Virus record (IMG/VR): IMGVR_UViG_3300005582_002476 | Location: 1 to 44,559 of that record | Reading direction: 5' to 3' (one strand) | Length of the DNA stretch: 44,559 nt | DNA from: a virus | Shown: one piece after another, positions 26,187-33,181 of the stretch | Position numbering within the stretch: position 1 is the first letter of the stretch | How the letters are laid out: each line of letters starts with the position of its first letter | The notes under the pieces: generated by a model | What the model saw: only the letters and a program-made list of their open reading frames with translations | What the model was told of the DNA's origin: nothing | Database searches by the model: none | Program-made: the position numbers and the translations under genes

Positions 26187-27527
26187 ATGTCAGCAGACAA
26201 TGCACGCATCAGCGAACTGCAAAATGCACTTCGTAAGAAAATGGCAGACAACAAGACCATTGCCGATTCATTCAAGGTTGAAGAAGGCACCGTTGTCGTC
26301 TCAACCGAGCAGAAGGCAGCCTTCGACTCGAATATGAGGGACATCAAGGAAATCAAGGGCCTCATCGAGGGTCTTGAATCCATGGATCAGGTCAACTCAT
26401 GGTCGTCAGAACCAGCAAGCGATTCAGTCGGAGCAGCAGCAGCTGCCGGCCAAATGGCTCGCTCGCACGGCGCAAAGAGCCTTGGTCAGTTGTTCCTTGA
26501 CTCACCCGAGTTCAAGTCGCTCAACGGCGGCAAGAACGGCGCAAACATGCCCAGCCCCTTCATTCTCAACAGCGGTGACATCACCAGCCAAGGTTGGGGC
26601 CAGAAGGACGTCTACAGCGGTTTGCTCGACACCACCGGCCTTTCATTCACTGGTTTTGGAACCCGTGAACGCGATGCCTTGGTCATCCCGCCAATGCGCA
26701 CACGTCGCGTCCGCGACTTGTTCCCGGCACGCACAACCACCGCGGCAGTTATTGAATACTTCCGTCAGTTGGGCTTCACCACTCCAGGTACCACAGCGAC
26801 CAATGCCGCTGCACCCGTAGCACAACGCAGTGGTGGCGCTTTCGCCTCAAAGCCACAGTCGTCTATGGTTTTCGAGGGTCATCAGGCTCCAGTACGTACG
26901 CTCGCCCACTGGGAAGCTGCGCACAGGAACGTGTTGGCTGACGAACCGCAGTTGCGTTCAATCATCGACAACGAACTCCTCTATGGTCTTCGCCTTCAAG
27001 AGGATTACCAGATCCTCAACGGTGACGGAACCGGCGAGAACTTGCTCGGTGTTCTTGAGACCCCTGGCGTTCAGGAATACTCCTGGTCAGACGGCGCAAC
27101 CACACCAGTCCCGGACACCAAGGCTGATGCGCTTCGTCGCGCCGCAACCTTGGCCTTCTTGGCCTACTACGAACCGACCGGCATCGTTCTTCACCCGAAC
27201 GACTGGGAAGATCTCGAACTGACCAAGAACACCCAAGGCACCTACCTCATGGCAGTTTCCATGCAGGTCGGCTCCGAGGCAAGGGTCTGGCGCATGCCCG
27301 TCATCGACACACCGGCAATCGCAGAAGGAACCGCACTCGTTGGTGCCTTCGGAACCGGTGCTCAGTTGTACGACCGCGAGCAAGCGAACATCCGCATCAG
27401 CGAACAGCACGCAGACTTCTTCGTGCGCAATGCGATTGTGATCTTGGCCGAACAGCGTTTGGCTCTCGCAGTCAAGCGTCCGGAATCGTTCGTCAAGGTT
27501 GACTTCGACTCGGCCCCAGAAGCCTGA
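26187..27527 (+). CDS. Major capsid protein, HK97 fold
   Basis: 446 aa, ATG 26187 with an AGGAGAAAAG ribosome site. The first ~70 residues are charged and helical, like the delta/scaffold domain that the prohead protease removes. The rest reads as an HK97-type capsid protein: PPMRTRRVRDLFPARTT (N-arm/E-loop region), HWEAAHRNVLADEPQLRSII (spine helix), LQEDYQILNGDGTGENLLGVL, then PTGIVLHPNDWEDLELTK and the typical end RNAIVILAEQRLALAVKRP. The family forms the head shell. It is isolated by a leader upstream and a strong terminator downstream, consistent with very high expression. About 22 kb of giant genes separate it from its protease, an unusual arrangement. Confidence 0.9.
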   Translation: MSADNARISELQNALRKKMADNKTIADSFKVEEGTVVVSTEQKAAFDSNMRDIKEIKGLIEGLESMDQVNSWSSEPASDSVGAAAAAGQMARSHGAKSLGQLFLDSPEFKSLNGGKNGANMPSPFILNSGDITSQGWGQKDVYSGLLDTTGLSFTGFGTRERDALVIPPMRTRRVRDLFPARTTTAAVIEYFRQLGFTTPGTTATNAAAPVAQRSGGAFASKPQSSMVFEGHQAPVRTLAHWEAAHRNVLADEPQLRSIIDNELLYGLRLQEDYQILNGDGTGENLLGVLETPGVQEYSWSDGATTPVPDTKADALRRAATLAFLAYYEPTGIVLHPNDWEDLELTKNTQGTYLMAVSMQVGSEARVWRMPVIDTPAIAEGTALVGAFGTGAQLYDREQANIRISEQHADFFVRNAIVILAEQRLALAVKRPESFVKVDFDSAPEA

Positions 27528-27554
27528 TAAGCAAAATCCGCCTACCTTAGGCAC

Positions 27555-27588
27555 AAAGACCCCCCGTCAGAAATGGCGGGGGGTCTTT
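27555..27588. terminator. Strong intrinsic terminator after the capsid gene
   Basis: A perfect 12-bp stem, AAAGACCCCCCG with CGGGGGGTCTTT, around a 10-base loop, 27 bases after the capsid stop. The left arm begins with AAA and the right arm ends with TTT, so it could act on transcripts from both sides, though the flanking T-run is short. Confidence 0.85.
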
Positions 27589-27607
27589 GCTTTATACAAT
27601 GTTCTGT

Positions 27608-28141
27608 ATGCAAGAAAATCAACCATTCCTATTTGTTGGCAATATGCCATCGTTTGACAACCTTCTTGGTGATGTCTTATCCATGACACCCGAAGACTGG
27701 TCAAAATACACGGAACGCAAGAATACGGGAGGAGTAGCGTCATACAACTCTGACACAATCCCATTGGTCTACGACACGAGGCACGACCTCAACTCAAATA
27801 TCCGACATGAAAACTATGAGCGATTCGGCGTATATGTGAACGAGGTTATTCTCGCCACAGTTGGACATATCGGCAAAGTCAAGGTACGACAGGCAATACT
27901 CACAAAGCTCAATGCTCGCACCGTCATTCCAAGACACCGAGACAGAGGTCCACTGACTGCCAAGACCCACAGGATACATGTGCCGATCATTACCAATACG
28001 GAGTGCATATTTAGCGTGGGTGATGAGTCAAGAAATATGAGAGCAGGGGAGATCTGGATCATTGACAATGTCGGCAGATATCACAGTGTTGAGAACAATG
28101 GCGACTGCGATCGGATCCACCTAATCGTAGACGCAATCTGA
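27608..28141 (+). CDS. Aspartyl/asparaginyl beta-hydroxylase-like 2-oxoglutarate/Fe(II) oxygenase
   Basis: 177 aa from ATG 27608 (27599 is an alternative). The iron-binding pattern HxD...H is visible: PRHRDRGPLTAKTHRIHVPI supplies His and Asp and a substrate-side THR-H, and AGEIWIIDNVGRYHSVENNG supplies the distal His; DRIHLIVDAI ends the fold. This matches the Asp/Asn hydroxylase family (PF05118 type), which hydroxylates side chains of proteins or peptides using 2-oxoglutarate and O2. It lies alone right behind the capsid terminator. TGCTTTATA at 27588-27596 could be an extended -10, leaving almost no leader. The target could be a virion or host protein; nothing shows which. Confidence 0.75.
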   Translation: MQENQPFLFVGNMPSFDNLLGDVLSMTPEDWSKYTERKNTGGVASYNSDTIPLVYDTRHDLNSNIRHENYERFGVYVNEVILATVGHIGKVKVRQAILTKLNARTVIPRHRDRGPLTAKTHRIHVPIITNTECIFSVGDESRNMRAGEIWIIDNVGRYHSVENNGDCDRIHLIVDAI

Positions 28142-28163
28142 ACAGGGCCTTCCGAGCCTCTTG

Positions 28164-28553
28164 CTACTTTTTGCCGTTGGCGATTGCGAGGGTGTCATAG
28201 CACCCAACAAGTAGATGTACCGCCTCTTCCGTGCCGTTAGACGGGTCATCTTCCCACGCATAGATGTCGTCAGTTTCGGAATCAACACACTCCCATGCAA
28301 GCAGTGCAGCTGGCCTCTTGGTTTGCGGTACATCCCTAGAGACGGCCTCGGGGTCGTCGCTAAGGTTCTTCCACTTCACACCCGAGACGAGCATGATCGC
28401 ACCGACAATACTCACCTGCCCCGTGTTCCTATTCCTGACCGCACCTTTACAGAGGCCGCGTTTGGCAACCTCTTGTGATGCGAGTAAGAGAACCCTCGCG
28501 GCTTGCGACGTCCTTAGTTCCGAGAACGGCACATCGGTCACTTGATCGGACAC
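28164..28553 (-). CDS. DUF6197-like small protein in the RNR operon
   Basis: 129 aa on the minus strand; its start overlaps the end of the reductase gene by 16 bases, so the two are probably translated together. The pattern LLLASQEVAKRGLCKGAV...VGAIMLVSG...YAWEDDPSNGTEEAVHLL resembles the DUF6197 family as I remember it (short phage and actinobacterial proteins ending in a WND-P-RT-EEV motif). No catalytic motif is evident. It converges on the hydroxylase gene with only 22 bases between the stops. Confidence 0.6.
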   Translation of the reverse strand: MSDQVTDVPFSELRTSQAARVLLLASQEVAKRGLCKGAVRNRNTGQVSIVGAIMLVSGVKWKNLSDDPEAVSRDVPQTKRPAALLAWECVDSETDDIYAWEDDPSNGTEEAVHLLVGCYDTLAIANGKK

Positions 28554-30457
28554 GCCCCCGTGGCGCAGTCGTCAAGGTCTATGGAAGAATCCCCGGCAAC
28601 ATCAACCAACGGTGTTGAGAAGTCAATCTTCCCAAGGAGTTTGCGATAAGTCGCTTCGTCAATCTCCTCGTATGGAGGAAGGGGGAAGTTGTGATCGGTA
28701 TGGAGGAGGAACGACACACTCTTGACACTGTTGTCGTAGTTATTGCTGAGCCACTCCTTGATCAACGAGAGTTCTTCCTTGCGGTAGTAAACGGTGACCG
28801 AGACGGCGTTATCCGCCCAGATCGTCTGCATACGCTTAACCCACTCAAGTTGCTCCACCGCAGTCATGTCGGCGGCGAGGATTGAGCCCTCAGGAGATTC
28901 GCATGGGAACTCAACGACCCACCTGGTGTGATCCTCTCGACCGTCAAGGCCAACATCAGGAACGACCTTGTAGCCACGCTTCCTACACTTGTCCACCAAC
29001 GGATCGGATGCGCCAAAACGCACGCGCCTAATGTAGTGACGAGCAAAGGCTGGGTGAATACCAGGGGTTACACCCGGGAGCAACGACAATGTTCCCGATG
29101 GCTGAACCGTAGTAAGCCTTACCGATGCGGTAATGCCCGTCTGCTCAGAGAACCAGATGTCGTAGTCCCTGAGTGCCTTGTACGCCTCGTCAAGCCATGA
29201 GATCTGCTCTGGGGTACACTGCAGGACACCTGTGATGGACTGCCCAAGCCTGCGGTTCTTGCTGACGATCTTGGTCGTCTTCTCGTACGGATATTCCATC
29301 GAGGTGACTGCCTTCTGCACCTTGTAGAGCAAGCGAGAGATCTCAAGCAGATCATCCTTGGAGGTGATGTTTGGCAAGAAAATGGTTGAGAGGTTGCAGG
29401 ACTCGCCGTCGGCAAGACCAATCTCGGCGCAGGGGTTGAAACCGTCAATAGTGGGGTCGGGCTTCGGTTCGTTTAGCCGTCCAACTTTCCTTGCGAGGCC
29501 ACGGTTGATGAGGCCGTACGGCTCGCCCGAGCCGTCGTAACCCTTCCACAGTTCGCTCAGGATGTGGTCGTACGAGTCTGCGTACACGCTGTTGTTGCTA
29601 TTGGCTCGCCATGCCGGGACAGAACCAGTGGACCAGTTCTTTGCCCTAAGGAACAGGACATCGTCGGGGTCGCCAATGGCGATCTGAGCAGAACGACGGG
29701 AAGACCCTGAAATGACGATCCTGCCGATGATGTTACAGATGTCGAGAACATCAACAGACCTGAGCTTCTTGCCGGCACGAGCATCCATGACCTTACAGAT
29801 ATCCGCAATCCCGTCAATGAGTGCGCCGGGGCCAGATGCGGTTCCGCCGAATGTTTTGAGGGGTGCGCCAAACTCTCGGACGAGGATCGTCGAGTAGGTG
29901 AAAGACTTACCGGTGTAGAAGTAGGACTTCAGTACGGAGTGAACGAGCTTGCGCCACCCTTGCCTGCTGTCGGGGACGATGATGTCCGCATCGTTCGTGC
30001 GTTCGTGCGAGATTGAGACATTCGTCTTGACCTTGGGCATCTCATGGATGCGGGAACGTTCAACGGAGTAGCCAACACCGCCCCCAAGCATGAGGTAGTC
30101 AAACAGAAGCTCAAAGTCCTCAATCTTCTCCATGTTGACGAAGTAGCAGTTATTGAGGCTGGTGCCGTTGTATTTATTGACGAGTGTCGTTCCGAGCTGC
30201 CACAGGGCGCGCCCAGACAATGAGCACCTCAAGTTGAAGATGTGGTCAAACAGTTTCTCTGCCTCGTCATCCGATAGGTTCGCACCAATCTGAATAGCCC
30301 CGTTGACGCAACGTTCAATGGTTTCGGGCCAGGTCTCCTTCCTGCCGTCAACGTCCCTTGCGTAAGTGCGAAGGTAGACGATCTCACCAAGGCCACCAAA
30401 GCCCCATGGTGCTTGCCGGCCCGAGTAGGAGGACACGAAATCCTTTGAGAGTGTCAT
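28538..30457 (-). CDS. nrdJ: Adenosylcobalamin-dependent (class II) ribonucleoside-triphosphate reductase
   Basis: 639 aa. This matches the monomeric class II reductase of the Lactobacillus leichmannii type. Visible residues: C104 (NNCYF) and C354 (DGESCNLST) as the redox pair, C343 in FNPCAEI as the thiyl-radical Cys, and C631/C636 in the C-terminal CATGACPIK tail that re-reduces the site. The 343-354 and 631-636 spacings equal those of the Lactobacillus enzyme (408-419, 731-736), but the protein is about 100 residues shorter. It makes deoxynucleotides from ribonucleotides for phage DNA synthesis and works without oxygen but needs vitamin B12 from the host. It is the middle gene of a three-gene leftward unit. 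Confidence 0.92.
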   Translation of the reverse strand: MTLSKDFVSSYSGRQAPWGFGGLGEIVYLRTYARDVDGRKETWPETIERCVNGAIQIGANLSDDEAEKLFDHIFNLRCSLSGRALWQLGTTLVNKYNGTSLNNCYFVNMEKIEDFELLFDYLMLGGGVGYSVERSRIHEMPKVKTNVSISHERTNDADIIVPDSRQGWRKLVHSVLKSYFYTGKSFTYSTILVREFGAPLKTFGGTASGPGALIDGIADICKVMDARAGKKLRSVDVLDICNIIGRIVISGSSRRSAQIAIGDPDDVLFLRAKNWSTGSVPAWRANSNNSVYADSYDHILSELWKGYDGSGEPYGLINRGLARKVGRLNEPKPDPTIDGFNPCAEIGLADGESCNLSTIFLPNITSKDDLLEISRLLYKVQKAVTSMEYPYEKTTKIVSKNRRLGQSITGVLQCTPEQISWLDEAYKALRDYDIWFSEQTGITASVRLTTVQPSGTLSLLPGVTPGIHPAFARHYIRRVRFGASDPLVDKCRKRGYKVVPDVGLDGREDHTRWVVEFPCESPEGSILAADMTAVEQLEWVKRMQTIWADNAVSVTVYYRKEELSLIKEWLSNNYDNSVKSVSFLLHTDHNFPLPPYEEIDEATYRKLLGKIDFSTPLVDVAGDSSIDLDDCATGACPIK

Positions 30458-30491
30458 TTTTTTACTGCCCCTTGTTTGCTGTTGTTGATTG

Positions 30492-30905
30492 TCAGATAAT
30501 GCCGAGTTCTTCGGCCTTGCTCTTGGTTACATATGTCCCCGCCTTAGCGACGAGAACCCTTGTCTTTGTCATTGAAGAAAGGGCTATTTCCCTATGGATA
30601 TCCTGCGCAACGAAGATGACTCCTTCTTCTTTGCGGGACTCAACCAAGGGGGCAAACTGTACACGAACCTCGGTCGGTATTTGCGCCTCAACGAGGTGGC
30701 TTGTGCAATCTCCAGTGGGATGTCCGCAGATAATGCAAGACTGCCTATCTGCCCTCAGTATTGAGATGCCGTCAAGTATTGTGTCGGGGCTTGAACCGTC
30801 GGAAGAGAACATGACAACGAACCTAGCCGAGTTGCGTACACCATCGGAAACCGAAATGTGGTAGTGCTGGCGCGCAAGAATCATTGACGCCGACGGCTTG
30901 CGCAC
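30492..30905 (-). CDS. Small protein with a CxxC...C..H zinc-knuckle-like motif
   Basis: 137 aa from a GTG at 30905; an ATG at 30884 is an alternative start. The centre contains CIICGHPTGDCTSH, a compact Cys/His metal-binding pattern. The last part (RVLVAKAGTYVTKSKAEELGII) looks like a helical/basic tail. It is the first gene of the leftward reductase unit, 34 bases ahead of it. I recall similar Cys motifs in small actinophage proteins but cannot assign a function. Confidence 0.55.
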   Translation of the reverse strand: MRKPSASMILARQHYHISVSDGVRNSARFVVMFSSDGSSPDTILDGISILRADRQSCIICGHPTGDCTSHLVEAQIPTEVRVQFAPLVESRKEEGVIFVAQDIHREIALSSMTKTRVLVAKAGTYVTKSKAEELGII

Positions 30906-30917
30906 AACCCAATGGAG

Positions 30918-30926
30918 TGGTAGTGT
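30918..30926 (+). promoter_or_regulatory. Extended -10 promoter TGGTAGTGT for the methyltransferase unit
   Basis: TGGTAGTGT sits 36 bases before the methyltransferase ATG in the divergent gap. The same nine bases occur on the minus strand at 36689-36697 ahead of the membrane-protein/portal unit, and TGGTAGTAT precedes the RuvC gene, so it is a recurrent motif in promoter position. Confidence 0.5.
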
Positions 30927-30962
30927 CTCCCTAGTCAGTATCTAATCAAACTATGAGGTGAC

Positions 30963-32309
30963 ATGAACAGAATCAAAGTTCTCTCGCTCTTCAGTGGTGC
31001 GGGCGGCCTCGACCTTGGTCTTGAAAGAGCTGGGATGGAAGTCGTCGCATTGTGCGAGATCGACCCAAAAGCAAAAATGGTGCTTCGTAAGCACTGGCCA
31101 GACACATTCATTTATGACGACGTGAGAGAGGTAACACGTGAACGACTCATTTCAGACAACATTATTCGACCAGACATCGTCGCAGGAGGAAGTCCTTGCC
31201 AGGACCTCTCTGTTGCCGGACGTCGTAAGGGACTTGATGGATCTCGTTCGGGACTCTTCTGGGAACAATGTCGCATCGCCGACGAAATCGGGGCGGACAT
31301 CCTCTGGGAAAACGTCCCCGGCGCCCTATCTAGTAACGACGGAGCCGACTTCGCTGCCGTGCTGTGGGGAATCACGGGAGCACTCGTCGAGTTGCCCCCT
31401 AAGCAGAAGTGGGCCAAGTCCGGCGTCCTGGTGGGACCAAAGCGGACAGCCATCTGGCGTGTTGCCGATGCCCAGCGTTTCGGAGTTCCCCAAAGACGGC
31501 GTCGTATCTACGTTATCGGATGTTCTGGAACCATGGCACGAGGGCTTGCGCCGTTACTGCTTGAGTGCGAGGGCGGCCAAGGGAATCATTCGTCGGGCCG
31601 AGAGACGCGAACGCGTTCTTCCGGAACCGCTTCGGACGGCTCTGGCGACTCTGGCAGCCACAGAGCCGGACGACCCGGAGGAGACGCGGGAAACGACGGA
31701 AACGAAGTAACTGGCTTCGTGAAGTCTCGTAGGGCGCAAAGCAATACCGACGACGAAACATGGAAAGAGGGCGGAGTTGCCCCGACATTGACGTCCTTTG
31801 ATAATGGAGGGGACTCTCGGGCGACGGTTCTTGCCATTCATGATGAGACGACCTGGTATACCGAGTCGCAGTTTGCTCAATACGCCAAAGACATCGTTGG
31901 CACACTTCGTGCCGCGGGTGGCACTTATGGCGGTGGATCTGAGAATATCGTGGTCACCAAGCCCGAGGTTGCAGCTTGCCTGAGGAGCGGTGGCGATGGC
32001 GGTGTTCCGTCCAGCAGGGGCGAGAACCTCGTTGTTCAGCATCAGTATGACCCAAGGATCATTGGCTTTTCCCACACACAGGGACTTGACCATCAGGCAT
32101 CGACGACCGTTTTCCCAACCTTGCGTGCCGAGGGTGGCGGACATGCGGTCATGTATGACCCAACCGAACCGCCGTTGCTATTTCAGCAAAACCAACGAGA
32201 TGAGGTTCGGATCATGCCGGGTTACGCAGGATCGCTAAATGCCGAGACAGGCATGCACAACACCAACTTTGTCCTACAAGACCAAGAGGACGACGGTGTC
32301 GTTGACTGA
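30963..32309 (+). CDS. dcm: C5-cytosine DNA methyltransferase, catalytic part (ORF 1 of 4)
   Basis: 448 aa, ATG 30963 with GAGGTG. It carries the N-terminal motifs of C5-cytosine methyltransferases: motif I FSGAGGLDLGL (10-20, SAM binding), motif IV GGSPCQDLS with nucleophile C79, motif VI ENV (116-118) and motif VIII QRRRRIYVIG (177-186). After about residue 250 it changes into repeated short units (APTLTSFDNGGDSRATVL, GTLRAAGGTYGGGSENIVV, FPTLRAEGGGHAVMY) typical of the expanded target-recognition region of phage enzymes. Motifs IX-X are missing here and lie in the ORF at 33178-34116. The enzyme would methylate cytosine in a short DNA sequence, most likely to protect phage DNA from restriction. 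It overlaps the next ORF by 14 bases. Confidence 0.85.
   Translation: MNRIKVLSLFSGAGGLDLGLERAGMEVVALCEIDPKAKMVLRKHWPDTFIYDDVREVTRERLISDNIIRPDIVAGGSPCQDLSVAGRRKGLDGSRSGLFWEQCRIADEIGADILWENVPGALSSNDGADFAAVLWGITGALVELPPKQKWAKSGVLVGPKRTAIWRVADAQRFGVPQRRRRIYVIGCSGTMARGLAPLLLECEGGQGNHSSGRETRTRSSGTASDGSGDSGSHRAGRPGGDAGNDGNEVTGFVKSRRAQSNTDDETWKEGGVAPTLTSFDNGGDSRATVLAIHDETTWYTESQFAQYAKDIVGTLRAAGGTYGGGSENIVVTKPEVAACLRSGGDGGVPSSRGENLVVQHQYDPRIIGFSHTQGLDHQASTTVFPTLRAEGGGHAVMYDPTEPPLLFQQNQRDEVRIMPGYAGSLNAETGMHNTNFVLQDQEDDGVVD
31138..31710 (+). CDS. ORF overprinted in the +1 frame of the methyltransferase gene
   Basis: 190 aa in another frame entirely inside the methyltransferase ORF (GTG 31138). The end reads LSDVLEP, then YCLSARAAKGIIRRAERRER, then LPEPLRTALATLA. 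From memory, the pattern YxLSxxAxxGIxRRAExRxxxLPxxLxxAL recurs in proteins encoded at methyltransferase loci of many actinophages. The main frame over the same bases (LLLECEGGQGNHSSGRETR) also resembles the normal methyltransferase sequence, so both frames may be under selection. Which start is used, or whether ribosomes shift into this frame, is not known. The alternative is a chance open frame. Confidence 0.4.
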   Translation: MNDSFQTTLFDQTSSQEEVLARTSLLPDVVRDLMDLVRDSSGNNVASPTKSGRTSSGKTSPAPYLVTTEPTSLPCCGESREHSSSCPLSRSGPSPASWWDQSGQPSGVLPMPSVSEFPKDGVVSTLSDVLEPWHEGLRRYCLSARAAKGIIRRAERRERVLPEPLRTALATLAATEPDDPEETRETTETK

Positions 32310-33009
32310 TGGGTACAACAACTGTTTCACGCCCTGGCCAGACATGGGTCAGGCAATACGCGTCTACGCAACCGACGGCCCCTCGCCAACGATCTCCTCG
32401 CACCATGTCCTCATTCTTCAGGAGTTAGAAATGAACGAAGAATCCAGGGCGGAGATGGTTACGCCGATCAGAACATCCAACACGAAGGCAAACGGCATGA
32501 ATGTTGGTGAGCCAGGAGATCCGATGTACACGCTTGACACCGGTGGCTCAATGGCCGTCGGGTATGTCTTATGCTTTGACGGCAAGAGAAACGACGACTT
32601 CAGGATGTTCGAGGACTACTACCCGACACTTACTCAGATGATGGGGACGGGCGGAAACAATGTTCCGATGATCATCCACGACATACCGAGGACGGAGGCG
32701 ACCGAGGTGGAAAACATAGCGGATACGCAATATCAGAGGGTGCCACCGGAGACCGGAGACGACACCGTTGCCGCCTTGACAGTATGTGACCTCACTAAGG
32801 GACAGGGCTCACACCAATCCATCGGATCGGGCTTTCTTCAGGTCTACGCATTGCCTCAGGCGTACTCCATCAGGGAGGACGCAAAAGCCAACAACTTCCA
32901 CGCAACGCCGACGGACACGGCCCTGTGTGTGAACGCACTCCAACCGTCACCACAGTCTCACCACGCTCAGATCTTTATAGTGCAGGTTGAAGAGGGTCGT
33001 AATGCCTAA
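32296..33009 (+). CDS. Methyltransferase target-recognition repeats (ORF 2 of 4)
   Basis: 237 aa from a GTG at 32296 that follows AAGAGGA at good spacing; it overlaps ORF 1 by 14 bases in a different frame. It holds no catalytic motif. It is a run of the same kind of recognition repeats as the end of ORF 1 (SPTISSHHVLIL, MYTLDTGGSMAVGYVL, YPTLTQMMGTGGNNVPMII, VAALTVCDLTKGQG, ALCVNALQPSPQSHHAQIF). Together with ORFs 1, 3 and 4 it would rebuild one methyltransferase of about 1,050 residues. Either the enzyme is made as separate chains, or the gene is frameshifted. Start choice is uncertain; ATG 32344 is possible. Confidence 0.55.
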   Translation: MSLTDGYNNCFTPWPDMGQAIRVYATDGPSPTISSHHVLILQELEMNEESRAEMVTPIRTSNTKANGMNVGEPGDPMYTLDTGGSMAVGYVLCFDGKRNDDFRMFEDYYPTLTQMMGTGGNNVPMIIHDIPRTEATEVENIADTQYQRVPPETGDDTVAALTVCDLTKGQGSHQSIGSGFLQVYALPQAYSIREDAKANNFHATPTDTALCVNALQPSPQSHHAQIFIVQVEEGRNA

Positions 33010-33181
33010 CGACATCGTCCTGCCTTGCAACATTGACGGCGCACAGATTTCCCCTACATTACGAGGCTTTGGGCACGGATGGCAGGGGCAGCACAACAGT
33101 ACGAACGCAGTATTTCAGTCAATCGTATTCAAGTCAGAGGACGACCGACCTGCCGTACTACAGCAGGTCGGCGAAGAATGA
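33002..33181 (+). CDS. Methyltransferase repeat fragment (ORF 3 of 4)
   Basis: 59 aa from ATG 33002, behind GAAGAGGG and overlapping the end of ORF 2 by eight bases. It contains one further recognition-type unit (ISPTLRGFGHGWQGQHNS, then AVFQSIVF) and ends in an ATGA overlap with ORF 4. Too short to fold as an enzyme on its own. An 8-bp hairpin lies in its last codons. Confidence 0.45.
   Translation: MPNDIVLPCNIDGAQISPTLRGFGHGWQGQHNSTNAVFQSIVFKSEDDRPAVLQQVGEE
33146..33170 (+). promoter_or_regulatory. 8-bp RNA hairpin just before the ORF 3/ORF 4 overlap
   Basis: CGACCTGC (33146-33153) pairs perfectly with GCAGGTCG (33163-33170) around a nine-base loop. The stem ends eight bases before the ATGA where ORF 3 stops and ORF 4 starts. 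It could influence re-initiation or frame choice at the junction. There is no T-run, so it is not a terminator. Confidence 0.45.

Noticed and set aside
28142-28163. Possible terminator between the converging hydroxylase and DUF6197-like genes
   Set aside because: Only a few base pairs can form and pairing is imperfect; the T-run alone is not enough.
31554-32144. 196-codon minus-strand frame within the methyltransferase
   Set aside because: Antisense to motif-bearing coding sequence, no start signal.
32309-32430. ATG overlapping the ORF 1 stop (TGATG) as the start of ORF 2
   Set aside because: It opens a different short frame that ends after about 40 codons; the repeat-bearing frame starts at GTG 32296.
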